A DNA stretch of 64,000 nucleotides. Origin: Azotobacter chroococcum. Lineage in GTDB: Bacteria; Pseudomonadota; Gammaproteobacteria; Pseudomonadales; Pseudomonadaceae. The notes under the pieces are model-generated. The model was not told the origin of the DNA. It worked only from the letters and a program-made list of their open reading frames with translations, and ran no database searches. Shown here piece by piece: positions 47,296 through 55,321 of this stretch. The position numbers were made by a program, and so were the translations under genes. How positions within the stretch are numbered: position 1 is the stretch's first letter; each line of letters begins with the position of its first letter. The stretch covers positions 62,001-126,000 of the forward strand of contig NZ_SMMU01000008.1 in assembly GCF_004339665.1 (NCBI RefSeq), given 5' to 3'.

Positions 47296-48762
47296 GTGAC
47301 ACTGCATAAATTTCTACCCGCCCTGCTGGTCAGCGCCGGCCTCACCCTGCTCATGCTGCCGCTGCAGGAGGCCATTGACCTTTCCAACACGGCGCTGCTC
47401 TATGTGCTGGTCGTCGTCGTCATCGGCAGCCACTACGGTCGCGGCCCGGCGATCGCCGCGGCCCTGCTGAGTTCCCTGCTCTACGCCCATGTCTTCGTTC
47501 CGCCGCTGTTCTCCCTGGCGATCACCGAGGTCCAGTATCTGCTGGCCGCGGTGGTCATGCTGGTGGTGGCCCTGCTGGTCGGGCACCTCACCGCCTCCCT
47601 GAAGAGCCAGGCCGAGCAGGTGCAGGCCCGGGAGACCCAGGCCCGCGCCCTCTACGACCTGGCCCGCCACCTGAGCGCCGCCCAGACGCCGACCGAGGTG
47701 GAGGAGATCGCCAGCCGCTTTCTCGGCACCGCGCTGCAGGCCACCCATACCCGCATCCTGCCGGAAAGCGCCCTGGCCGCGCCGCCGGCGCCGCTCACCA
47801 CGCCCCTGCTGCAGTCGGCCCTCGCCGGCCGCCACCCCCTGCTCAGCGCCGGCGGCGATCCGCGCCATACGCTGGCCCTGATCCCGCTGATCGCCAGCGG
47901 CCCGCCGCATGTGCTGGCCTGCGAACTGCCGGCCGCCCAGGCGGGCAGCGATGCGACCCGCGAGCTGCTGGAAACCGCCTCATCGGTGCTGACGGTCGCC
48001 CTGGAGCGCACCCATTTTGCCGAGGTCGCCCGGGAAACCGAGCTGCGCCGCGCCGCCGAGTCCCTGCGCAGCTCCATCCTCTCCGCGCTGTCCCACGACC
48101 TGCGCACCCCGCTGACGGTGATGGTCGGGCTGGCCGATGCCCTGGCCCTAGGCAAGGCCTCGCCGGAGCGGCAGAAAAGCATGCTCAATGCCCTGCGCAA
48201 CCAGGCCCTGTCGATCAACCAGCTGGTCACCAACCTGCTCGACATGGCCCGCCTGCGCTCCGGCACCATTGAGCTGAACGAGGCCTGGCAGCCGATCGAC
48301 GAGGTCATCGGCGCCACCCTGCAACAGGTCCGTACCCACTGGAAGGACCGCGAGGTCACCCTGGACATCCCCGCCGGCCTGCCGCCGCTGCGCTTCGATG
48401 CGGTGCTGGTGGAACGGGTGCTGTGGAACCTGCTGGAAAACGCCATCAAGTACTCGCCGGCCGATACCCCGGTGGAACTGGTGGTGCGCCGCTTCGGCGA
48501 CTGGCTGGACGTGATGGTCTGCGACTGGGGGCCGGGCCTGCCGGCCGAGGGCGCCGAGGAACTGTTCGGCCTGTTCCGCCGCGGCCAGAGCGAATCGAGC
48601 ATCCCCGGCGTCGGCCTCGGCCTGGCCATCGCCCGCAGCATCGCCGAGGCCCACGGCGGCCAGGTGCTGGCGGAAAACCGCATGGGCGGCGGCGCCTGCT
48701 TCCGCCTGCGTCTGCCGCTGGGCAGCGCGCCCACCCTGAGCGATTTGAAGGACGAACCATGA
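47296..48762 (+). CDS. KdpD-like sensor histidine kinase lacking the N-terminal domains
   Basis: A 488-residue kinase that matches the C-terminal part of KdpD: four clustered membrane helices (DUF4118), a GAF-like domain, a HisKA domain with phospho-histidine H267 (LSHDLRTPL), and an ATPase domain (NLLENAIKYSP, GVGLGLAIARSI). The KdpD and Usp domains of full-length KdpD (about 890 residues) are absent. The GTG at 47296 follows AAGG; the frame is open back to 47080, but an AT-rich, promoter-like patch (47218-47240) argues against a longer start. The stop overlaps the regulator gene (ATGA). Confidence 0.82.
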   Translation: MTLHKFLPALLVSAGLTLLMLPLQEAIDLSNTALLYVLVVVVIGSHYGRGPAIAAALLSSLLYAHVFVPPLFSLAITEVQYLLAAVVMLVVALLVGHLTASLKSQAEQVQARETQARALYDLARHLSAAQTPTEVEEIASRFLGTALQATHTRILPESALAAPPAPLTTPLLQSALAGRHPLLSAGGDPRHTLALIPLIASGPPHVLACELPAAQAGSDATRELLETASSVLTVALERTHFAEVARETELRRAAESLRSSILSALSHDLRTPLTVMVGLADALALGKASPERQKSMLNALRNQALSINQLVTNLLDMARLRSGTIELNEAWQPIDEVIGATLQQVRTHWKDREVTLDIPAGLPPLRFDAVLVERVLWNLLENAIKYSPADTPVELVVRRFGDWLDVMVCDWGPGLPAEGAEELFGLFRRGQSESSIPGVGLGLAIARSIAEAHGGQVLAENRMGGGACFRLRLPLGSAPTLSDLKDEP

Positions 48763-49451
48763 GCGAAACCCAGACCATCCTCTTGGTGGAGGACGACCCG
48801 CAGATCCGCGAACTGGTAGCCGCCACCCTGGAAGGCGAAGGCTACTCCATCATCGAGGCGGGCACCGCCGCCCAGGGTGCGGTGGAGGCCGGCGCCTGCA
48901 AGCCGGACCTGCTCATCCTCGACCTGGGCCTGCCGGACCGCAACGGCATCAACTTCATCCGCGATTACCGGATCTGGTCCGCGGTCCCTATTCTGGTCCT
49001 CTCCGCCCGCTCTCAGGAAATCAGCAAGGTCACCGCCCTGGATGCCGGCGCCGACGACTACCTGACCAAGCCCTTCGGGGTTTCCGAGCTGCTGGCGCGG
49101 GTGCGTGCCCTGCTGCGGCGCAGCCCTTCGGAGGAGCGGGAGCAGCTGGAGCCAATCATCGAATTCGGCGACTGCCGGATCGACTGCGTGCACCGCGCCG
49201 TCACCCGCGCCGGCGAGCCCCTGCACCTGACCGACATCCAGTACCGCCTGCTGATCCTGCTGGCCTCCAACCCCGGTCGGGTGCTCACCCACCGCCAGTT
49301 GCTGCTGCAGATCTGGGGCAGCCATGCGGTGGAGAACAACCAGTACCTGCGGATCTACGTGGGCCACCTGCGGCAGAAGATCGAGCGCATCCCCGCCCAG
49401 CCGCAGCACATCATCACCGAGATCGGCGTCGGCTACCGCTTCCAGCCCTGA
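48759..49451 (+). CDS. KdpE-like OmpR-family response regulator
   Basis: A 230-residue regulator with a receiver domain (phospho-acceptor D55 in ILDLGLPDR, conserved K in LTKPFG) and a winged-helix DNA-binding domain (LTHRQLLLQIWGSHAVENNQYLRIYVGHLRQKIE). It is coupled to the KdpD-like kinase. No kdpFABC operon is in this window, so its targets are unknown. The family name reflects similarity, not a demonstrated potassium response. Confidence 0.87.
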   Translation: MSETQTILLVEDDPQIRELVAATLEGEGYSIIEAGTAAQGAVEAGACKPDLLILDLGLPDRNGINFIRDYRIWSAVPILVLSARSQEISKVTALDAGADDYLTKPFGVSELLARVRALLRRSPSEEREQLEPIIEFGDCRIDCVHRAVTRAGEPLHLTDIQYRLLILLASNPGRVLTHRQLLLQIWGSHAVENNQYLRIYVGHLRQKIERIPAQPQHIITEIGVGYRFQP

Positions 49452-49480
49452 GGCCGACCGGTGGACGCCCCCGTTCGAGA

Positions 49481-49508
49481 CCTTGAAAAGGCTTCCTTGA
49501 AAAGGCTT
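49481..49508 (+). repeat. Perfect 14-bp tandem repeat
   Basis: CCTTGAAAAGGCTT occurs twice head to tail (49481-49494 and 49495-49508). It lies between the response regulator gene and terC, about 130 bases before the terC start. It could be a direct-repeat binding site for the upstream OmpR-type regulator or a chance duplication. Confidence 0.7.
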
Positions 49509-49638
49509 GCAACGGCTTCGTGCTTGAGACCCCCGTGCAGGATCACTAGGCTGAAGATGTGACGCCGGGCCCCTCTGACGGTCATTGCCGCCATGTCGGA
49601 GTCACAGTTCATTCAACTTCGACTGCAAGGAGGGGCTC

Positions 49639-50643
49639 ATGGACGCTTTCATGGCGTTTGCCTCGACCACCTTTCTCGGCACATCCACCTGGTTTTGGCT
49701 GCTGTTCATCGGCATCGTCATCGCGCTGCTGGTCTTCGACCTCGGCGTGCTGCACCGCGACCATCACGAAATCGGCGTCAAGGAAAGCCTGCTGCTGTCC
49801 GCCGGCTACATTAGCGCCGGCCTGCTGTTCGGCCTGCTGGTCTGGCTCTGGAAGGGAGCGGATGCGGGCCTCGACTACTACACCGGCTTCCTGATCGAGA
49901 AGTCGCTGTCGATGGACAACGTGTTCGTCATGGCGATGATCTTCGGCTACCTGGCGATTCCCCGCAAATACCAGCACGAGGTGCTGTTCTGGGGCATCCT
50001 CGGGGTGATCGTGCTGCGCGCGCTGATGATCGGCCTGGGCGCCGCGCTGATCGCCGAGTTCCACTGGATCCTCTACGTGTTCGGCCTGTTCCTGCTGCTG
50101 ACCGGCCTGCGGATGCTGTTCGCCCGGGTCGACGACGAGCAGAACATGGAAAACAACAAGTTCGCCCAGTTCCTGCGCCGCCACCTGCGGGTAACCGACC
50201 GGCTGCACGAGGGGCGCTTCATCGTCCGCCAGCCCAACGCCCACGGCCACAACGTGCTCTGGGCCACCCCGCTGCTGCTGGCACTGATCCTGATCGAATG
50301 CGCCGACGTGGTCTTCGCGGTGGACAGCGTACCGGCGATCTTCGCCATCACCCTCGACCCCTTCATCGTCTACACCTCGAACATCTTCGCCGTGCTCGGT
50401 CTGCGCGCGCTGTACTTCGCCCTGGCGGCGCTGATCCACCGCTTCGCCTACCTGAAGTACGCCCTGGCCTTGGTGCTGGTGTTCATCGGCGGCAAGATCT
50501 TCCTGGTCAACCTTATCGGCAAGATCCCCTCCGGCATCTCGCTCGGCGTGACCTTCGGCCTGCTGCTCGGCGGTGTCCTGTTCTCCCTGTGGAAGACCCG
50601 CAACCAGCCGGCGCTCGAGGAATCCGGCAAGCCGCTCCACTGA
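49639..50643 (+). CDS. terC: TerC/Alx-family integral membrane protein
   Basis: A 334-residue protein with about nine helices and the family motifs EKSLSMDNVFVMAMIF and ECADVVFAVDSVPAIFAIT, whose acidic residues suggest metal-ion transport. Family members include E. coli Alx, a manganese exporter. AAGGAGG precedes the ATG at 49639; the frame starts 54 bases earlier without a binding site. I saw no yybP-ykoY (manganese) riboswitch in the 187-bp upstream gap. Confidence 0.9.
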   Translation: MDAFMAFASTTFLGTSTWFWLLFIGIVIALLVFDLGVLHRDHHEIGVKESLLLSAGYISAGLLFGLLVWLWKGADAGLDYYTGFLIEKSLSMDNVFVMAMIFGYLAIPRKYQHEVLFWGILGVIVLRALMIGLGAALIAEFHWILYVFGLFLLLTGLRMLFARVDDEQNMENNKFAQFLRRHLRVTDRLHEGRFIVRQPNAHGHNVLWATPLLLALILIECADVVFAVDSVPAIFAITLDPFIVYTSNIFAVLGLRALYFALAALIHRFAYLKYALALVLVFIGGKIFLVNLIGKIPSGISLGVTFGLLLGGVLFSLWKTRNQPALEESGKPLH

Positions 50644-50649
50644 GGACTC

Positions 50650-50688
50650 GGCCGGCAGGGGCGCTCGAACCGGGCGCCCCTGCCGGCC
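50650..50688. terminator. Bidirectional terminator-like hairpin, terC / fix operon
   Basis: A perfect 15-bp stem (50650-50664 with 50674-50688) and a 9-base loop lie between the convergent terC and the last gene of the fix operon. There is no strong T-run on either side. Confidence 0.6.
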
Positions 50689-50703
50689 GCCTCCAAGGCC
50701 TTA

Positions 50704-51162
50704 TCACCGTCTGGCCGGGCGCTCCCGCCAGGCTTCCAGCTGCGCCACGTGCTCGCCCTCCTCCTCGGCGAAGGCCTCGGCCATGCGCTTCACCTCCGGG
50801 TCCTGGGCGGTCTCGGCGATACTCCGGTAGTAGTCATAGCTGCGCCGCTCGCCGTCCAGGGCCAGGGCCAGGGCGCCGGGCACGTCCATGAAGCCGTCCA
50901 CACCGGCCCAGGTCGCGGCTTCCGGGCTGGTGCCTTCGGGCCAGTCATAGGCTTCGGGAGCCAGCTTCGGCAGGTCGTGGAAACCGCCGCGCTGCATGGC
51001 CTCCTTCAGGTGCAGACGGGAGTAGTGCGCCATCTGCCGGAAGAACTCGGCCACCTCCATGCTGCCGAGGCTCTGCATCGCCTCGGCCAGCTCCTCGTAG
51101 CGGCGCGCCGACTCCTTCTCCAACTGGATGGCATGGGCCAGGAAACGCTGGATATCGTCCAT
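50704..51162 (-). CDS. Ferritin-like (rubrerythrin-type) protein, last gene of fix operon
   Basis: A 152-residue four-helix-bundle protein. Helix A carries AIQLEKESARRYEELAEAM and helix D carries EEEGEHVAQLEAW with an ExxH motif. The helix-B site reads SRLH where rubrerythrins have ExxH, so one expected iron ligand is missing. I chose the ATG at 51162, seven bases after GAGGG, over the one at 51168. It follows fixX by only 9 bases and is surely co-transcribed. A role in iron or oxygen handling during nitrogen fixation is inferred. A close paralogue lies at 63314. Confidence 0.85.
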   Translation of the reverse strand: MDDIQRFLAHAIQLEKESARRYEELAEAMQSLGSMEVAEFFRQMAHYSRLHLKEAMQRGGFHDLPKLAPEAYDWPEGTSPEAATWAGVDGFMDVPGALALALDGERRSYDYYRSIAETAQDPEVKRMAEAFAEEEGEHVAQLEAWRERPARR

Positions 51163-51171
51163 GCCCATCCC

Positions 51172-51456
51172 TCAACCGAACTTGAACAGGATGCCGAACC
51201 CGCCCCGCGGCCATTCCCAGGCCACGTTGCGGTGTTCGTCGCAGATGATCCGGCAGGTGCCGCACTCCAGGCAGCCGTCGGTGGCCAGCGCCACCGTGCC
51301 GTCGGCCTCGCGGCTGTAGCAGCCGGCGGGGCAGCAGACGGTGCATTGCTGGTTGCGGCACTTGGCGCAGACCGCGGCATCCTTGATCTGGATGTGCGGA
51401 CGGTCGGCGTCGACCCGGTAGCGGTCCTGGAACAGTTTCTCTTCGATCTTCGACAT
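51172..51456 (-). CDS. fixX: Ferredoxin-like protein FixX
   Basis: FixX is the iron-sulphur subunit that works with FixC, the quinone-reducing arm of the electron-bifurcating FixABCX complex. The 94-residue protein has cysteines at 30, 33, 38, 41, 42, 46 and then 62, 65, 68, 72. It ends in the family-typical WPRGGFGILFKFG. The ATG at 51456 follows AAGGAG; the open frame further upstream overlaps fixC. A degenerate relative is found at the right edge of the window. Confidence 0.94.
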   Translation of the reverse strand: MSKIEEKLFQDRYRVDADRPHIQIKDAAVCAKCRNQQCTVCCPAGCYSREADGTVALATDGCLECGTCRIICDEHRNVAWEWPRGGFGILFKFG

Positions 51457-51466
51457 GCTCTTCTCC

Positions 51467-52765
51467 TTACTCGACGGCGCGCCAGAACTTGAAGGCGTCA
51501 CCGATCAGCCCGAACAGCGAGCGGGACTCGACGAAGCTCTTCCTGATTTCCTTCTCCTTGCTCTTCTTGTCCACCCCGTCCACGCGGATCAGGGTCTGCG
51601 CAGCCTTGGAGAGCAGGTCCGGATAGGTGGTGAAGAACTGCTTGTTCTTGTGGAAGATCTCCGGCATGCGCCGGTACTTCTTCAGGTCCTTCATGACGAA
51701 GCTGTCGTCCAGCTTCTGCTTGTAGCCGGCCAGGTTGGCGGCGCTGAACGGCTTGCCCGCGACCTTCAGCTCGATCAGGGTCTGCGCCGCCAGCATGCCG
51801 GTGGTCATCGCCAGGTTGGAGCCTTCGCGGTGGAGGCCGTTGACGAACTGCCCGGCGTCGCCGGCGATCATCCAGCCCTCGCCGTAGACCTGGGGGATGG
51901 CGTGGTAGCCGCCCTCGGGAATCAGGTGCGCGGCGTATTCCTTCATTTCGCTGCCGGCAATCAGCGGCGCGATGGAGGGATGGGCCTTCATCCGGTCGAG
52001 CAGCTCGTAGGGGGTGACCTTCTGCTCCTTGAAGTCGGAGAGCATGCAACCGACGCCCAGGGTGATCGACTCCTTGTTGGTGTAGAGAAAACCCGTGCCC
52101 ATCATGCCGGCGCTGATCTTGCCGGCCATCTCGATGACCACGCCTTCCTCTTCGCCGATGTTGAAGCGCGCCTCGATGGTTTCCTGGGGCAGGAAGTGGA
52201 TCTCCTTCACCGCCAGGGCCACGTTCTCGGGCTTGATCTCCGGCTGGAAGCCGGCCTTCACCGCCAGGCGCGAGTTCGCCCCGTCGGCGAGGATCACCGC
52301 ATCGGCACGGATCTCGCCGCCCTTGCGGTCGGTGCGCACACCCACCACCTTGCCGCCCTCGATCAGCAGGTCGGTCACCGTGGTTTCGCAGATGGTCAGC
52401 ACCCCGGCCTCGCGGGCCTTCTTGTTGAACCACTGGTCGAAATGCACGCGGATGATGGTGTAGCGGTTGTACGGCGGCTTGTTGAAGTCCTCCGAACGGT
52501 AGTGCGTACCCATGTAGGAGGCGTCGTCCATCACCCAGACGCGCTGCTCGATCAGGTGGCGCTCCAGGGGCGCATCGTCGCGGAAGTCGGGGATGATCTT
52601 CTCGATGGCGTCGGCATAGAGGATGGCGCCCTGCACGTTCTTCGAGCCAGGCGTTTCGCCCCGCTCGATCTGCAGCACCTTGAGCCCGCCCTTGGCCAGG
52701 GTGTAGGCGGCCGCGTTGCCGGCCATGCCGGCGCCGACCACGATCACGTCGAATTTTTCAGCCAT
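51467..52765 (-). CDS. fixC: FAD-dependent quinone oxidoreductase FixC
   Basis: FixC resembles ETF:quinone oxidoreductase and passes the high-potential electrons of the bifurcating complex to quinone. The 432-residue protein starts with a dinucleotide-binding fold ([21 protein letters not shown]). It has a second FAD motif, [16 protein letters not shown], near residue 300. It is 12 bases after fixB and 10 before fixX. Confidence 0.95.
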   Translation of the reverse strand: MAEKFDVIVVGAGMAGNAAAYTLAKGGLKVLQIERGETPGSKNVQGAILYADAIEKIIPDFRDDAPLERHLIEQRVWVMDDASYMGTHYRSEDFNKPPYNRYTIIRVHFDQWFNKKAREAGVLTICETTVTDLLIEGGKVVGVRTDRKGGEIRADAVILADGANSRLAVKAGFQPEIKPENVALAVKEIHFLPQETIEARFNIGEEEGVVIEMAGKISAGMMGTGFLYTNKESITLGVGCMLSDFKEQKVTPYELLDRMKAHPSIAPLIAGSEMKEYAAHLIPEGGYHAIPQVYGEGWMIAGDAGQFVNGLHREGSNLAMTTGMLAAQTLIELKVAGKPFSAANLAGYKQKLDDSFVMKDLKKYRRMPEIFHKNKQFFTTYPDLLSKAAQTLIRVDGVDKKSKEKEIRKSFVESRSLFGLIGDAFKFWRAVE

Positions 52766-52777
52766 GGTGTTCTCCTG

Positions 52778-53860
52778 TCAGCCGGTCTTTTTCGCCTGGG
52801 CCAGATGAGTCTTGAAGGCTTCGGTCAGCGCCGGGAGGATGGTCGTGGCGTTGCCGACCAGGCCGTAGTGGGCGAAGTCGAAGATGGGTGCGTTCGGATC
52901 GCTGTTGATGGCGATGATCAGGTCCGCGCCGTCCATGCCCACCCGGTGCTGGATGGCGCCGGAGATGCCGGCGGCGATGTACAGCTTGGGCCGCACGGTC
53001 TTGCCGGATTGTCCGACCTGGCGGTCCAGCTCGGCCCAGCCGGCCTGGACCACCGGACGCGAGGCGCCCACTTCGGCGCCGAGCACCCTGGCCAGGTCCC
53101 AGACATGGCGGAAGTTCTCCTGGTTCTTCAGGCCGCGGCCGCCGGCGACAATGATGTCGGCGAACGGCAGGTTGGGCTTGTCGCGGGTATCGTCGGGGAT
53201 GAACTCCAGCACCTTGGTGATGATCGAGGTTTCGATCATCGAGAACGGCACCTCGACGATCTCGCCGCGGCGGCTGGCGTCGGGCTCCGGCATGGCCATC
53301 ACCCGCGGGCGCACGGTGGCCATCTGCGGCCGGTGGCGCTGGGTCATGATGGTGCAGAGCAGCGAGCCGCCGAAGGTCGGACGGGTGGACGCCAGGTTGC
53401 GCGTCTCGGTGTCGATGAGCAGCTCGGTGCAGTCGGCCACCAGGCCGGTACCCAGGGTGGTGGCCACCGAGCCGGCCAGATCGCGGCCCAGGGTGGTGGC
53501 GCCGAGCATGAGGATTTCCGGCTGGTAGCCGTTCACCAGGTCGGTGAGCGCCTTGGTGTAGGGCTCGTTGCGATAATCCTGGAGCACCTCGTCCTGGAGC
53601 AGGTAGCACTTGTCGGCGCCGAAGTGGAAGGCCTCGGCGCAAATGCTCTTGCCGCGCTCGCCGGGGCCGCAGATGACCACCCCGCAGAGCTCCACGCCCA
53701 GCGCGTTGGCCAGCTTGCGGCCTTCGCCCAGGAGTTCCCAGGACACCGGATGCACCTCGCCGCGCTCGCTCTCGATGCAGACCCAGACGTGACGGTAATC
53801 GACGAAGCGGGGGTCCAGCTCGACCTTCTTTTTCGCCGGCTTTTTCGGTTGTTCGCTCAT
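52778..53860 (-). CDS. fixB: Electron-transfer flavoprotein alpha subunit FixB
   Basis: FixB pairs with FixA as the bifurcating flavoprotein that oxidises NADH. The 360-residue protein has a charged N-terminal extension ([13 protein letters not shown]), an ETF alpha domain, and the C-terminal FAD-binding region ([19 protein letters not shown], then [21 protein letters not shown]). It is 10 bases after fixA. Confidence 0.95.
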   Translation of the reverse strand: MSEQPKKPAKKKVELDPRFVDYRHVWVCIESERGEVHPVSWELLGEGRKLANALGVELCGVVICGPGERGKSICAEAFHFGADKCYLLQDEVLQDYRNEPYTKALTDLVNGYQPEILMLGATTLGRDLAGSVATTLGTGLVADCTELLIDTETRNLASTRPTFGGSLLCTIMTQRHRPQMATVRPRVMAMPEPDASRRGEIVEVPFSMIETSIITKVLEFIPDDTRDKPNLPFADIIVAGGRGLKNQENFRHVWDLARVLGAEVGASRPVVQAGWAELDRQVGQSGKTVRPKLYIAAGISGAIQHRVGMDGADLIIAINSDPNAPIFDFAHYGLVGNATTILPALTEAFKTHLAQAKKTG

Positions 53861-53870
53861 TTCGTTGTCC

Positions 53871-54716
53871 TCATACCGCCCGCTTGGCGATTTCCTGCTC
53901 CAGCTTGGGATGCTGGGTGAACAGCCTGCTCAGCAGGGCCACGGCCAGCCCTTGCGGGTCGCCGTCGCTGCCCTCGATGATTTCGGCCCGCTTGCTGCGC
54001 GGCTTGGGCGCGAAGACCTTGCTGACCACCGTCGGGCTGCCCTTGAGGCCGACCATTTCCACGGCGTCGATGCCGGCAGCCGCACGGTCCCAGACCTTGA
54101 GGTCGTGGCGGGCGGCGCGGAACAGATCCTCGAGATCGCCGAAGCGCATCTCGTTGGTACCCTCGAGCATGGTGATCAGGCAGGGCGTGGCGGTCCTGAG
54201 CAGCTGCACGCCGCCCTCGGCGCGGCGCTCCACCTGGATCTCGCGCTTTTCCACGTCCAGGTCGACGATCCGCGACACGTAGGTGAGCAGCTGGCAGTCC
54301 AGGCGCTTGGCGATGCCCGGCCCGACCTGAGCGGTGTCGCCGTCGATGGTCTGCTTGCCGGTGAAGATCAGGTCGACCGGCCGCGTTTCCATGATCTTGC
54401 GGAGGGTGGCGGTCAGCGCGTAGGACGTGGCGAGGGTGTCGGAGCCGGCGAAGGCCCGGTCCGAGACCAGGATGGCGTCGTCGGCACCGAACGAGAGGCA
54501 TTTGCGCAAGGCGGCCTCGGCCATGGGCGGGCCCATGGTGATCACGGTGACCGTACCGCCGAACTGGTCCTTGAGGCGCAGCGCCTCTTCCAGGGCGAAC
54601 AGGTCGTAGGGGTTGATGATCGCCGGGACACCCTGGCGCATGATGGTGTTGGTGACCGGGTGCACCCGGATCTGGGCCGAGTCCGGCACCTGCTTGATAC
54701 AGACGACGCTATGCAT
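53871..54716 (-). CDS. fixA: Electron-transfer flavoprotein beta subunit FixA
   Basis: FixA carries the bifurcating flavin site together with FixB and generates low-potential reductant for nitrogenase via ferredoxin or flavodoxin. The 281-residue protein shows [20 protein letters not shown] and [16 protein letters not shown], typical of ETF beta. It follows the ferredoxin gene by 27 bases. Confidence 0.95.
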   Translation of the reverse strand: MHSVVCIKQVPDSAQIRVHPVTNTIMRQGVPAIINPYDLFALEEALRLKDQFGGTVTVITMGPPMAEAALRKCLSFGADDAILVSDRAFAGSDTLATSYALTATLRKIMETRPVDLIFTGKQTIDGDTAQVGPGIAKRLDCQLLTYVSRIVDLDVEKREIQVERRAEGGVQLLRTATPCLITMLEGTNEMRFGDLEDLFRAARHDLKVWDRAAAGIDAVEMVGLKGSPTVVSKVFAPKPRSKRAEIIEGSDGDPQGLAVALLSRLFTQHPKLEQEIAKRAV

Positions 54717-54743
54717 GCGTGGCGCTCCGAAGAGTGAGACGAA

Positions 54744-54962
54744 TCAGACGGCCTGATAGCGCGGAACGCTCTTGTCGATGCGGATGCAGTCGACCGGGCA
54801 GTTCGACACGCACTGGGCTTCGTCGTGATCGCCCACGCACTCGGTGCACAGTTCGGTCTTGATGGCGTAGACGCCGTTCTTTTCATGGATGGCGTCGTTC
54901 GGGCACTCGGATTCGCAGGCCGCGCAGGCGGTGCATTCGGAACCGTTGATCTTGTAAGGCAT
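54744..54962 (-). CDS. fixfd: 2[4Fe-4S] ferredoxin, first gene of fix operon
   Basis: A 72-residue ferredoxin and a likely electron acceptor of FixAB. Cluster 1 ligands are C10, C13, C16 and C20. Cluster 2 uses C39, C42, C51, C55 and/or C59, with the long C-x8-C spacing of nitrogen-fixation ferredoxins. AGGAGAG precedes the ATG. A sigma-54 promoter ends about 47 bases upstream, making this the promoter-proximal gene of the operon fixfd-A-B-C-X-ferritin. Confidence 0.93.
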   Translation of the reverse strand: MPYKINGSECTACAACESECPNDAIHEKNGVYAIKTELCTECVGDHDEAQCVSNCPVDCIRIDKSVPRYQAV

Positions 54963-55008
54963 GGGAAACTCTCCTGACGAGTATCGGCTAATGGGCTAAC
55001 AGTGAAAT

Positions 55009-55024
55009 TGCAACTGCCATGCCA
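55009..55024 (-). promoter_or_regulatory. Sigma-54 promoter of the fix operon
   Basis: Read on the minus strand: TGGCAT-N5-TTGCA, matching the sigma-54 consensus TGGCAC-N5-TTGCA at 10 of 11 defined positions and keeping GG-N10-GC. The predicted start near 54997 gives a leader of about 35 bases to the ferredoxin ATG. Confidence 0.8.
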
Positions 55025-55073
55025 CGCCGATTTCGCAGGATTTATATATAAAAACTATATAAAATTTCTTATA

Positions 55074-55086
55074 AATCAATAATTTG
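55074..55086 (+). promoter_or_regulatory. IHF-binding site consensus
   Basis: AATCAATAATTTG is a perfect match to WATCAANNNNTTR. It lies about 50-75 bases upstream of the fix sigma-54 promoter, where IHF usually bends DNA to bring NifA to the polymerase. Confidence 0.6.
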
Positions 55087-55119
55087 AAATTTGTAGTCTT
55101 TATGCACGAAGAACCCGTC

Positions 55120-55174
55120 GCCTGTTTTTTTCGGTTGCCTTTAACGCAAATAAAGATGCCCCCCGGAAACAGGC
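55120..55174. repeat. Spaced inverted repeat upstream of fix promoter
   Basis: GCCTGTTT (55120-55127) and AAACAGGC (55167-55174) form an 8-bp inverted repeat with 39 bases between the arms. It lies about 100-150 bases upstream of the sigma-54 promoter, the usual distance for an enhancer, but its sequence is not the NifA consensus. Confidence 0.4.
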
Positions 55175-55321
55175 CGATAAATCGGGATACATAAACAAGC
55201 ACGGAAAGTGACACGCAACTTCCAGTCAATCCGTTAAGGTGTCGCCAAACTTATCTATTGCCTGTTCAAGGAGTCCGCATGCTCGGCCATTTCCCCGTCG
55301 CTGCCGGAAAGGGGCGCCTCC

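Larger units (their letters stand above)
54963..55321. other. Divergent control region, fix operon / antiporter
   Basis: No gene is seen. Toward the fix operon it holds a sigma-54 promoter and an IHF site in a strikingly AT-rich tract (about 55040-55095). Further out is an 8-bp inverted repeat (55120-55174). I found no perfect NifA enhancer (TGT-N10-ACA); the nearest candidate (TGT at about 55092) has a displaced right half. The antiporter promoter should lie near 55200-55300 but is not obvious. Confidence 0.5.

Noticed and set aside
49452-49638. Possible manganese (yybP-ykoY) riboswitch before terC
   Set aside because: Members of this gene family often have one, but I could not find its conserved core motifs or fold here.
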